This document shows positions 24,429 to 35,476 of a DNA stretch of 64,000 bases, piece by piece. Source of the stretch: Arcuatula senhousia (taxonomy: Eukaryota; Mollusca; Bivalvia; Mytilida; Mytilidae). The stretch lies in contig OZ020306.1 of NCBI GenBank assembly GCA_963971305.1, positions 40,817,512-40,881,511 on the forward strand, read 5' to 3'. Numbering within the stretch: position 1 is the first letter of the stretch; each line of letters starts with the position of its first letter. Made by a program: the position numbers and the translations under genes. The notes below the pieces were generated by a model. That model was not told where the DNA came from, did no database searches, and saw nothing but the letters and a program-made list of their open reading frames with translations.

Positions 24429-24817
24429 TGTGTTATTTTGTCTTCCTTTACTGGATTTGACACGCTGAATGGACTATTGGCAACGCGACGGGTGTGCTAT
24501 AGCAAGCAGGAACTGCTTACTCTTCCGGAGCACCTGAGTTCACTCTTGTTTCGACTGGAGTTCGCGTTGTTGATTGATATTCAGTTGTTTTGTGTTTCCA
24601 TGTTTTACGTGTTGTCTGTTTTTGTCCCGTTCTTGTTTGTGTTTACTGGTTTAGTCTCTGCCCTTTCGGACTTTTGACATTCGGATACCCCATTGGTACC
24701 TCTGCTTCTTTACTTGGTGTCTGTTTTTGTCCCGTTGCTGTTGGTGTTTACTGGTTTTGTCTCTGTCCTTTCGGACTTTTGATATTCGGATACCCCATTG
24801 GTACCTCTGCTTCTTTT
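24429..24817 (+). repeat. PLE-1 3' UTR with duplicated terminal segment
   Basis: Non-coding tail. A ~100-bp block from 'gtctgtttttgtcccgtt' to 'cattggtacctctgcttctt' occurs twice (about 24610-24708 and 24718-24817). The apparent frame at 24438-24677 has counterparts at 19432 and 42523 only because the UTR is repeated. Confidence 0.7.
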
Positions 24818-26517
24818 AAAAAGATTGAGTCCCAAGTTTAAGCAACTTTAAATATGATACATGTAGCTGGTTATACAATCAAATAGCTTCAATTTTTCCC
24901 TTGGCAGTCTTAATAATTGTACATGTACATGCACTGTATGTACATGTAAATAATGTCGATTGTCTTTACTAAAAGTGCTAAAGTATTTGAGTTTTCTCAT
25001 AAACCGTGCAAATATTATATGTTATGTATGTGTTTCACATTTTTTCTGTTCCATTCATTTATCAATGATAGGCTGTTATTTGTTTGCCGGGAACTCGGGA
25101 TTTTATAGATAAAACTCCGGAAATTCGTAATTTTTAGGTAGCATGATCTAGAATTGTTGTTTATGTCACTGGGAAAGCAGGATTTGGTATTTATTTTAAC
25201 GGGAGTGTGGGCTGAGACCCCCTCCTGACCACCCCATCATAGGGCTAAAAGAATTTCTAAACAAAGGCTCGGATTTAGGTACGAAGCAAACTGCTCCTGA
25301 ATTTTCAAATTTTCTTCTTTAACATGTTTAACATGTTAAAAGTTTTACTACAAGGAAGTTTTTGCTTCCAGAATTTTCTGAACATGAGAGAATGATAATA
25401 TTTTTTGCCGAAATATCAACAAATCCACTTCTTATTTTGTTTAAACAAGCAAATGTTTGACCCTGGTAGATATTCCTGCAAAGTAAGAATCTAAATATTA
25501 TTAAGGGGAGAGGGGATGTCAGTTTAGCTATTGGGTCTAGTCAAATTATTTATTTTCTAAATTTTCTGGTCAGAAAAAATATTTTCTTCATACAGCATGT
25601 ACAGTACAATACAAAAGCACATATTTCTAAAAAAAAATTATTGGAGACCTTAGAGGACAGATGTTTTTCCCCTTTTTTCCAGCCAGGCCAAAATATTTAT
25701 ATACATAAAGTGTCAGGCCCTCCCCTCAAAATCATATGGCGGTTCCCTCACTACATTTTAAATGTATCTATGCTATAGAGTAAAGCCTTTCTGAACCAAG
25801 GTTGTATTGATCTGAAGTTGAACAGCTTACCAGAAGTATGGTAAAAAAAACTTGCAGAATAGTACATGTAATATCCGTACCCATGATAGACTGCTTTTTT
25901 TTTGGGGTATTTTTAATACAAATATTTCTTTATATTTTGTTTATTTCTGCTCCACAACTTTAATGTCAATATATTACAAACAAAAAGTATGATCTGGTTA
26001 TCCACCACTGAAGCTGCAAATTTGAGACACACATTCATTTGCTCCCACAGAGGGATTCTAACATCATATTTTTGTCACATCAATAACAAAACCGCCTGCA
26101 CAAAGTCAAGGAATTAGATAGAACGACGACTTACATGTAGACCACTTGTCCACCTACGCTTTATAAAAATAAAGTTTCATTAACCAGGTGATATTTTCGT
26201 CGTAAAGCATATCTAAGCCTTGAACATTAGTACATGATGTATTTACGCAGGGACTTTTTTTGTTATCTGGAAATGAAGTAAAATTCAAATAAACATTTGA
26301 ATATAAGTTCCCTCGAAACATAAAACGACAACGTAGTAACATATATTGTACTCTTTGTTTAAACAGAAATATAAACTTTTCTGATAAAAAAGATATATCG
26401 TCATAATGATTCATATTATACATGTAGCTGGTATTGTACAGCAGTAGACCTATAATCGTGTATTGCTAACCTTATGTTTTTGTATTTATTACATACTCCA
26501 TGTACTACATACACAAA
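24818..26517. other. No recognised gene
   Basis: AT-rich. A minus-strand 89-aa frame (26154-26423) has no recognised domain; it lies downstream of the candidate terminal exon at 26518-26685 and could be its 3' UTR. Confidence 0.35.
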
Positions 26518-26685
26518 CTAATCAAAATAAACACATGTATAACATTGTTTACTGCCTTGTGGTTTTCTGAAACGTTTCAGTACTATATAAATTGAAATAG
26601 CTACTATTTCATCAATACCTATTAATCCTTCACCAGCTCCTATACCTTTCCCAAGAAAGGGATTATTCTTCAGACAAAGACGTTT
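26518..26685 (-). CDS. Candidate last exon: membrane segment and short tail of a receptor
   Basis: On the minus strand a pyrimidine-rich stretch ending GCAG (26686-26689) is followed by a 55-codon frame ending in TAG at 26518. The protein includes GIGAGEGLIGIDEIVAISIYIVL and then the basic KRFRK, the pattern of a single membrane-spanning helix with stop-transfer charges. An internal Asp-Glu pair weakens the helix, so it may be decayed. It lies downstream, on the same strand, of the Ig exon at 29578-29871. Reading phases do not join directly with this acceptor, but would with the alternative acceptor before GTATAGGAG. Function as an IgSF tail is inference. Confidence 0.4.
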   Translation of the reverse strand, partial: KRLCLKNNPFLGKGIGAGEGLIGIDEIVAISIYIVLKRFRKPQGSKQCYTCVYFD

Positions 26686-26839
26686 CTGCAAAAAAAAACC
26701 ATTAAATATGATTAAAAAACGTACGTGGAGATGAAAACTTTTGTTAACCACATTTTCTTGAATATGACCTAAATCGGATATCGGTTTAATGTGTACTGTT
26801 TACAATATTAAAATGGACCATAGTATGAAGTCAATCCTC

Positions 26840-26990
26840 AAAACAGACGTTTTACTCGTTCTAATGTTCGTTTTTCTTTTCATCCGTAATGTTTTATCAG
26901 GCTTGTCTTTTCCTACTGATTATGTCTTACCCTTTCGGACTGGTGGTATTTGAATGTCCTTTGACACTTCTTTGTGCCTTCATTTTTTTT
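26840..26990 (+). repeat. Divergent PLE-type 3' tail
   Basis: 'ccctttcggactggtggtat', 'gaatgtcctttgacacttct' and 'ttgtgcctt' parallel the PLE-1 tail 'ccctttcggacttttgacat'. Only the non-coding end is recognisable. Confidence 0.35.
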
Positions 26991-27069
26991 CGTTCTGTAA
27001 TAAGAAAAGGGTCGAAGTCTATTTTTTTTAATGCATAAAGATTTTATTTAAAAAAAATTAACGTGTATC

Positions 27070-28401
27070 CCAGATAGCAAGGAGATATCGGCCCGATATT
27101 GGCTGTGTATCGGCTGTTATATCGGGCCAACATCGGCTGCCGGTATTGGCCCGATAACATTTTGCTCATCGGGCCGATATCATTTCGATTGTTTGGCTCG
27201 GCGTACGGCCGATATCAGCTACCCAGTTGCCAATCGCATGCCAATGGCTAGCCAATACGCTTAATGTTTGGTTTGGTATTGGGCCGATATCGGCTCCCCA
27301 ATAGCCGATCGCTTCCCATCGGCTTCCCAATTATGCTTTATAAGGCTTTTCACCTGCTCTTAATATAAAATGTTTTTAAATATTCCTTTATTTTAATAAA
27401 ACAAATCCCATATTTTAATTAAAAGTCCATAATGATATCCGACTGTATGATAATTCTGTTGTGTGAAACCATGTCTTCTAATCACTGTATCTAAAATAAA
27501 ATAAAACACGCATGAAAACCACTAGAAAAATATGACTGTCAAAACTTTATTGAATTGGACGACATTCTATAAATTAGACTTCTCAAGAGTGAACAAGAAC
27601 AGAAAATAATATATGAAGCAGATCAATATGCATTTCCTATTCTCTTATTTTTAATCTACAAATGTTAACATGCATTTGCAAGGACAAAGACTTAAAATAT
27701 AACATACAATACTCATAATTACAACACTGTCTTGGCTCCGAGAATTCAAATTATACACAAGATAAAGTTTACGCAATTTGATAGTACACACATGTGCACA
27801 CGTTCACTTCTTATTAGCATATCTGGATCACTAGGGAGTGATTACCCTACTATTTTGATACTAGAAAAACGCGTGTTGCCGAGTAATTATTAAAATAGTA
27901 CACACAGTGTACTAAATTAAATAAAGATAAAAATATAAATAATACATAGAAACATATGAAGTATAACATGTAAAATTCATACCGAGATTCATTTTACGTT
28001 TCAATCATTGTATTTAAATAAAAACACTATTATATTTAATTAAATATGTTAACCAAAAGTAAAAAAAGGTATGTCATTTAGCTAAGATAAAATATAAGAA
28101 CATTTTACGACCTTTTCCAAATTTTATAATTATTGTAGAATATACAAAAGCGGCAATATTGGGCCAAACTCGGGCCGATTTTAGCCATAAAAGGTATCGG
28201 CTACCAATAATTGGCCCAATTTCCGAAAACGGTAGGTTTGGCTCACTTCTTTGGGCCATTGTTGGCCCGATTCCTTGAAGCCAACAGTTGGTTGAATGCT
28301 ATTGGCCCGATATTGCCCCAACTTAACTTGGCCGATGCCGATAGGATGCCGATGGTGCCGATAGAATGCCGATATCGGACCGATTACTTCCTGCTATCTG
28401 G
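27070..28401. mobile_element. ~1.33-kb MITE with GCCGATATCGGC clusters
   Basis: Perfect 10-bp inverted ends CCAGATAGCA (27070-27079) and TGCTATCTGG (28392-28401), with imperfect similarity inward. About 250 bp inside each end is dense in GGGCCGATATCGGC-type palindromic motifs (27085-27325 and 28150-28385); the middle is AT-rich. No clear target duplication. It lies in what may be an intron of the Ig-like gene. No protein. Confidence 0.7.
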
Positions 28402-29577
28402 AATGAAACACTTTTTAGCGTAATATTTAGTTTATACCTACAGTTAGCAAATACCTGAAACATAAACATTATATAGGTTATTTTAAGTTTTTTATTAAGC
28501 TTACTTATACTGAATTATCCTCAAAAGGCATGAATTCAGAAAAAAAACGTATATTTACTGATTCGAATATTTTAGAATAAAAATTATCAATGGCCATTGG
28601 CTAAATATGATTCGATAATCAACACTAACGTGTTTTGTACATGAATGATTAATACAACTATATTATATAGAAGTGTATTTTATTAATATATTTCTTCATT
28701 TTTTCTCAGCATAGTTATAAAAAATGTCATACGGGAAAATATATGGCGAATTGCGTCGGCCTAGACTAAACTAAACTAAACTACACTAATGAAGCCACAT
28801 GCCTTATTCATTTTGTGTACAGTAAGCGTGCGAAAAAGCTATTATAATTATACAGATGCTAACTCTTCACACATTGAATGGATGAATGACGAAATAATAG
28901 AAATATGTGGCCAATGAATGGTGAAATAGAATAGATGAATAAAAAACACTATATCAACCTGATGAAAACAATGCAAATTAGTATATTTAAATTATTGAAA
29001 CTATATAAACCTGATACAATAAAACCAATGAAAATTATGTATCTACTTATTGTGACGACTACACGATTTTACATGTATAACAATATTGTAAGGTATTGAG
29101 CTCGACTGTTTTGATATCGAAGTTTATTGTGTCAGAATTTTGAGCTTTACAAACAACTTATATTCAAAAGATACCGTGACCTTTTTTTAAAAGACCACAA
29201 TCCATTTACTATCGAAAAAGACGCGCAAACATAAAGGTTGATAACTGTGAAAAAAACTTGTTTTTCAAAATTAATTGACAAATGTTTTAACTAACACTTT
29301 GCGAATAATTAATGCAAACCCTTAATAGTCATTGAAAACATTAATACATCTTTCATTTTTATGTTATTCAATAAACATGTTCAATATTTAAAGACTATTG
29401 TAAACTGATTGAATGTTATTTTGTGTGTTTGAATATATATATTTTAAACCGTCGTGTTATTACATTTACCTTTGTTTATCAATGATACATTTTGTACGAT
29501 AACCGGTGAATTGTATCCAACCATGTGATGCTAAAATGAATCAAAAGTAAAATATGTTGCATGATTAGCAAACTTAC
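28402..29577. other. No recognised feature; possible intron
   Basis: AT-rich. The tandem 'actaaactaaactaaactaca' lies near 28766-28785. If the Ig and tail exons belong together this is intronic. Confidence 0.35.
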
Positions 29578-29871
29578 TTTTGATAAAAAGAGTATGTGTC
29601 TCAACTAGAGCCTGTGTTCCACTATTCCCACCACAACTATAGACAGCAGCATCTGACGCCTGTATGTTAGATATCTGTAGATTATACTCTCCAGCAGTGT
29701 GATTCCCAGTTAGTTGCAATCTGCTTCGCTGCTGAATTCCTGGATTTATCTGTAAACCAACTGATATAATAACATTTTCTGGTCCTCCACTCCATCTAAC
29801 ATTTGTCAGTCTTAATCTGCACAACAATGTTCCTGTTGATCCTTCGTAAAAATAAAAATCTCCAGCAGAAA
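29578..29871 (-). CDS. Immunoglobulin (V-set-like) domain exon
   Basis: Bounded on the minus strand by TTTTTTTCAG (acceptor, AG at 29872-29873) and GTAAGT (donor, 29572-29577). The 294-bp exon starts and ends in phase 1, the symmetric 1-1 phase usual for Ig exons. The product has the first Cys (GTLLCRLR), the core Trp (NVRWSGG), a potential glycosylation site NHT, and the closing DAAVYSC. This is one complete Ig fold of about 97 residues, expected to be extracellular in a receptor or secreted recognition protein. No signal-peptide exon was found upstream. The exon has no stops or frameshifts and looks intact. Confidence 0.82.
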
Positions 29872-30224
29872 CTGAAAAAAAAGTAATATGATTTATGTAT
29901 ATTTCCAAGTGTGGCTTTATATGTAAGTACGTGTATACTAGGGTTTCTAATTTGTTGAAACTATCTACGTATTGACAACTTAAATATATACACTGTACGC
30001 TATTAAAATCACAGGAACGTGTTATCCTACTGGGTCACCAAACGTAGTCTTGTCCTTACTTGAGTTCGTGAAGCACTTTGCAATTTAGTTTAGGTGTATA
30101 TTCTCTTGCAGTATTACTTCCTCGTTATATACCAGCTATATGAAGATGTGCTTTAAATAAAAAAAATATTTATTTCGTTGATCCATTACAATTTTGATTT
30201 ACTAGTGGCTAACTTTTTATTTCC

Positions 30225-30580
30225 ACTACGTTGCTGCTGTATTATTGCATCTCGGTTGCTGCTTTCAATACAGAAATGTTACGGAAGATATCATGCGCTC
30301 ATATCCAAGTATGGAGTTTCTATATATCAGATGAATTTGTTCTGTCCTCTTCTGAAATGACAATTGGTAACACGACGAGTGTGCTTCAGCAAGCAGGAAC
30401 AACTTACTCTTCCGAACAACTTGAGATCACGTTGTTATAATCTGTTTCGTTGCTTTTTGGTTTTGTGCTTTTATGGTTTTTTTCGTTGTTGTTTTCTTTC
30501 GTGTTTAATGTTTTGTCGATGCATTTTCGGACCTTTGACACTCGAATGCCTATTGGTGCATCTTTGCTTTTTTGAAAAAA
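30225..30580 (+). pseudogene. Decayed PLE-type 3' fragment
   Basis: Nucleotides 30235-30340 encode remnants of RLLSS, KCYGRYHALISKYGVSIYQM, matching KFYGRHHALIDKYGISISQM of PLE-1. They are followed by a diverged tail ('actcttccgaacaacttgag', 'gcctattggtgcatctttgc'). An older relative of PLE-1. Confidence 0.7.
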
Positions 30581-31137
30581 AACAAATTTCAAAGAAAAAT
30601 GATATCAGTTTGCTCTAAGTTTCGGAATATCTTACAATATTAGTATTTGGTAACTGATTCCAAAATTTGTGTCCTTGGTACTTGAGTTTCAATCAGACAA
30701 AATATTTTCTCTTATTAAAGGAAAAAATAAAAAATCCTTCATACGCTTCTGAAAATCATATCTTGAACGACTTAACTCAAACCCTGCACAAATATTTTGA
30801 ATAGGTTGAAGTTTTATTAATTCATATTGAGCAAATCCATACGAAATTATACTACAATAATCAACATTTGAAATTACTAGAAAAAATAACAGATAATCTG
30901 TAGCATGTTTGACAAATATTTCTGATACTCATAACTTTAAAACAATAAATCATTCCTGTGTCACACGTTCGTTTAACAGGTTTTTAAAAATTTAGAGACT
31001 TATCTTAAAAAGCACCATGGTATCTGATACAAATTTTTGATTTAATAACCGCACTTGTTATTGTTATTTATCGTAATCGATTTCCAGAGAGAAAAAAAAA
31101 ATCAGTTTTTTAATGTGTTAACAACGAATTAGACCTT

Positions 31138-31590
31138 TTATGGCTCTATAATACCGACGACTTCAACGTGGCTGGGTCGAAGTGGTTGGGTAGACTTGGG
31201 TAAGATCAGTTTAAACGAGCAGCAAGCTTCCGATGACGTTAACATCAGATTCGTAAGTATCTGCTTCCGGTTACCATACGGTTTTGTCACAATATCAAAG
31301 CTACTTTGAAATTCAGGAAAATTCTTCCCGATAAGCAGCCGTTTTGAAGAAAGACTTGATGTCTTTACCAGAAAACCCGACGATTGGAATAACATCCCAA
31401 CTAACTTGAAGTCAGCTGATTGAGGAAAGTTTATTTTTGCAACCTTCCGAAATACAAGATAGCGATTGGTACTTCGTAAAACTATTGCTAAACCGTCAGT
31501 CAGAGAAAACATACAAAACCCGACATACTCTTGTGAAACCTGAAACTGAAAGAGAGATCCAAAAACGCTGATACCTGTATTCACATGAAC
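31138..31590 (-). CDS. Unidentified 148-aa open frame, possible terminal exon
   Basis: A 444-bp frame in DNA with a higher GC content than its flanks, ending in TAA. A possible acceptor (AATACAG) precedes GGTATCAGCG near its start, so it could be a last exon instead of starting at the ATG. Sequence features are generic (LVFRKVAKINFPQSADF, KLILPKSTQPLRPS). The opposite strand also has fairly open frames with plausible protein, so strand is uncertain. Not recognised; could be a decayed element. Confidence 0.25.
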   Translation of the reverse strand, partial: VHVNTGISVFGSLFQFQVSQEYVGFCMFSLTDGLAIVLRSTNRYLVFRKVAKINFPQSADFKLVGMLFQSSGFLVKTSSLSSKRLLIGKNFPEFQSSFDIVTKPYGNRKQILTNLMLTSSEACCSFKLILPKSTQPLRPSHVEVVGIIEP

Positions 31591-31599
31591 ATGTAAAAT

Positions 31600-32189
31600 A
31601 CCAACTTAGAAGGTGCATTTTTCCAACTTTCCATCATAGCAAAACCTGACTTAGTTCATTGTTGTTTTCATGGCTGCTGACATCAAACATCATGGGCAGA
31701 AATCAGCATCTATGTGCTCACCTATTAATGTTTACAAAGACGCTGAACTGGTCATTTTCTTGTAAAATCAAAGACTTACATTTGGCAATGATATAAACTG
31801 CCTTATACATTTATAACAAAGTCTGCGTATAAGTGCAAATGCTCAACTGAAGCCTTTTTAGATGAACTTGGACTTCTTGTAGTTGGTAGACGCAGATCGT
31901 TCGACACTTTACTTACAAACAAACAAAAAACAAAAACAAAAAAGCTCGTTTAATTAAGTTTGTTAACAATAACAGAATATAGAACCTGCATAAAAAAAAT
32001 CCTAGAATATGAAAGACAAATAACCTTAGATTGCATTACGTGAAAGAAGCACATGTCACAAGATACGGCTTGTAAATTCCACATATACATAAATAAGTAG
32101 TGTAGATTTTAAAAAATCGAGTGTTAGAGATGTTTATGAAGTTTATTTGCAATTAATTAAAAAACAATGAAGTAAAACTTTGTAAATGC
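31600..32189. other. No recognised feature
   Basis: AT-rich non-coding sequence between the unidentified frame and the retrozyme at 32190. Confidence 0.35.
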
Positions 32190-32650
32190 AAATTACAACA
32201 AAGTTCCAGCACGTCTGATGCGCTATTCATCAATTCAAGAGTCATAAAAGACGCTCTACACAAACTATTGAAAATGCTATACACTATATTCTAGATTATC
32301 AAGAGCATTAACTAAAACCAAAATTACCGAACAGAAAAACCAAATTATGACTAGGAATAATCTATGTCTTTGGTAGGCAAAACCTTAGGGTTCAGACAAT
32401 TTTGAAATTTAAACGAATAATTTATAGCTTTGATGCGTTCTTCAACACGAAAATGTTGATACCGGAGCAGGCTAACCTTGAGGAATAAAAACTTCATCGG
32501 CAGCGCTATCCGTCACGGATATTAGAAAAGAAATTCCAACAAAGTTTCAGACAACAAATTTCGTAACGCCCGACCCGCGTTTCGTCCATTCGAGACTCTC
32601 TTCAGAGGTGTACTACCCAAAATATTGAAAAAAAACCAGACGATTAAATA
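32190..32650 (-). mobile_element. Retrozyme, one monomer between two decayed hammerheads
   Basis: Two hammerhead-like boxes (about 32212-32262 and 32567-32612) are about 350 bp apart and preceded by the same 'caacaaagttccag' block, with the same internal sequence as 60265-60720 ('ggtaggcaaaacc', 'ttttgaaatttaaacg', 'accggagcaggctaacct'). Both cores are mutated: the first lacks CUGAUGA and GAAA, the second reads CTGAAGAG but keeps CGAAAC and GTC. Inactive old copy. Confidence 0.75.
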
Positions 32651-33559
32651 TGACTTACTTACCAAAACTCAGAAAGCAACTAAAAATAAGTGATTTTAGA
32701 TGAATTTCCATGTTTAGTTCAATACGTAGTATGGACTTCCTTTATTAATGTATGTAAAATCAAATACATATCGAATCAGATAAGACAAGTACGTATCGAT
32801 TACCATCAGAAAAAAAAACGCCTAAACTATAAAGTTAAGATAAAATTTATATCATCATAGTGCTTTATTATTTATCTCTCTATAAAAAAAAATATATCTG
32901 TTAGGCAATACTTGATTCTTTTGTAAACAAAAAAGACCACTAAATCTTTTCCTATCGATCTGGTTTTTTTTAAATTCTTATGAAAGATTGAATTTAAACT
33001 CAAGTGTAGCTATACATTGTTAATTTGAAAGTTCAGCTTTATATGTTTTTTTTTCTTTTTTGGTAATTTTTTTGAAAATTCAATATTTTATCATCCTATG
33101 TCTAGTCGATTGCAATTATTTTGTTAATTATTTTTTTTCGAATTTTATTGTGCATGCTAAATGCTTACTTGCAAGGTTTTCACCAAGCTTATATAAATGT
33201 ATGAGGTATATATATCACGCTATATATATTTTTTTATTATTAATATATATACTGTTCTTTATACTTACTCTTCAACATATTATTTTGATTTTTCTGAATC
33301 ATTGAATCAATGTACAAAATGTATCCCTCCCCGTCAAGTTGGATGTGGTATCTGCATGTATTTAGTTAAATGTTTTTTTTTCTCCTTTTTTTAACTTTTT
33401 TTATTATTGGAAGCTAGCACATAGTATTTTAGTTTTAATTACATATACTTAATTTTTTGAGTCTTTTTTAAGTATATTATATATTTTAACAACATGTTTA
33501 TGAACATGTGAATTATTTATATTTGTAAAACGTGTACAAATACTTCTTTGTTGTTGAAC
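32651..33559. other. No recognised feature
   Basis: Very AT-rich. Frames at 33060-33394 are low-complexity Ile/Tyr/Phe runs and not credible genes. Confidence 0.4.
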
Positions 33560-34194
33560 GTGACATCCTAGAATTTTTAAAGTAAAATACAAAGGTCGAA
33601 TTTAAGTAGCTATAAATTAAGAATGCCTTATAATTTAGTAACGAAAGTGTGCTAAACTAATAGAGAATCTTTCAGAGATAATATTTTGGACAAAATATAA
33701 CAATATTCGAAAAAACGGCATTGTGTCATTTTTATTTTACCGATCTTTTGAACGTTTTTATTAATGCTTGTTTCTAAGGTAAAACAATGCGACGTCTTTT
33801 TTTGAAAAAAATAGGCCAGTCGATGTAAAAGGTTTTTCACTTTTAATAAACAGCCAGGTTTATGTTCTTTTAGGGCATGTATAGCACTATAGAGGATTTA
33901 TTGCAGGTTTGAGTCTAATCTAGGCTTGAATTATAACAAAAATGTGTAATTTTTAGTGTTTTTTTCATGTATAATTTGTTTTCGGAGTTATCGGTTTGTA
34001 ATCAAAAGATCTTATTTTTGAAAATAACAACTAACTGGACGATAATCTATGGAATGTAAGGATTTCAACGATGTATGACAAGTGTTACATGTAATAGTGT
34101 TAAATATAATTTTAGAATAGTCATTGGTAGAAGCATATGTGCTGCAAATCTATGGACGTTTCTGACGTTTTACCCAGAAGTGTGTTTTACTACC
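33560..34194 (+). repeat. ~640-bp repeat R, uninterrupted copy
   Basis: From 'gtgacatcctagaatttttaa' to 'agtgtgttttactacc' it matches, piece by piece, 34974-35203 joined to 38116-38536. It contains GTTTTTATTAATG at 33754-33766, the unoccupied target of the PLE-3 insertion. Non-coding; origin unknown. Confidence 0.85.
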
Positions 34195-34973
34195 ATGAAC
34201 GTAATTGTCAACAATTATACCAGCATTGAACGCGAACTAAATACCCATGTTGATTGGTGGAATCAAAGCTATATCAATAAACAACAGATTAGTTAATATT
34301 TTTTTGGAAAATATAAGTCGTCTTGGAAAAAGGCCAAAGCAACCAAAACAGCATATTTAAAAAAATCGAGCGAAAACGTTACGTAACGTTTTGCCAACTT
34401 TTCAGCTATATCGTTTCTGTTTTTATAAAGGTGAAAACGACCAAATAGGCAAAATCTCTTTAAAATATAAGTTTAATAATATAGATACTTATTTGTTTGC
34501 TGAACCTTTTCGACAGAACTCCGTATTTTTTATTCAAAATGTGGCGATTTTGTCTCTTAGGAACACGATATTCAAAAGTGTCGTACTTGGTCTTTACTTT
34601 GCAAACTGTGTTAATTTGATAGGGAAAATCTCCCCGGACTTAAAAAAAATAATCAATTAGAAGGTAATTGTCAATTATTTTATAAATAAATAACAAAAAT
34701 ATGTAAAAAGGTTGATTTTCATCTAAGAAACAAAAAGACACCATAATATGGTATACTTTTCAAAATACGGTCAAAAGTGAAAATAGGGTTCCAACTTTGA
34801 CTGGCCATAACTTGGCTTATATATGACCTATATAAAGAAATTGCCAAATGTCATTTTGTTCCATATATAATCAAGTTTTGAAATTTACACAACACTTAAA
34901 TACATAAAAAAAATGTTTATCTATTAAGGTAGTAAGACACAGTTCGGTTTTGTTTACAAATTAGTTTCGGAGA
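34195..34973. other. Spacer between the two R copies; nothing recognised
   Basis: AT-rich. A plus-strand 89-aa frame (34391-34660) has no recognised domain. Confidence 0.35.
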
Positions 34974-35203
34974 GTGACATCCTAGTATTTTTAAAGTAAA
35001 ATACAAAGGTCGAATTTAAGTAGCTATAAATTAAGAATGCCTTATAATTTAGTAACGAAAGTGTGCTCAACTGTTAGGGAATCTGTCAGAGATAATATAT
35101 TGGATAAAATCTAAAAATATTCGAAAAAAACGGAAGTTTAGCGTCCCTTTTCCGGCATGGTGTCATTTTTATTTTACCAATCTTTTGAACGTTTTTATTA
35201 ATG
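34974..35203 (+). repeat. Repeat R second copy, left part
   Basis: Matches 33560-33766 apart from a ~25-bp extra stretch near 35133-35160. Ends with the 13-bp target duplication GTTTTTATTAATG (35191-35203) at the PLE-3 edge. Confidence 0.85.
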
Positions 35204-35476
35204 AAATAAAACATGTTGCACTGTGGCATGTGTATAAATAATATAGATAAATAAATGGATGGTGAAGCCACATTTAAAAGGTAAAAACTAAATAAGAAAC
35301 ATAAATAAATAAAACCTTTAAAACAAATAAAACAAGAATGCCCAAATTTTCGGACATAAAGTCCTTCTTCAGGGGCTAAAACATAAAAAGATGTTGACAC
35401 ATCGACTGACGAGGACAGAATGACATAAAAATGACTCGAAGAACATCACGTGGTATTTTAATCCTGAACTTGACGA

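Noticed and set aside
24438..24841. Cys/Leu/Phe-rich frames after the PLE-1 stop, repeated at 19432 and 42523
   Set aside because: They lie in the repeated 3' UTR; recurrence reflects copying of the UTR and the frames are not maintained between copies.
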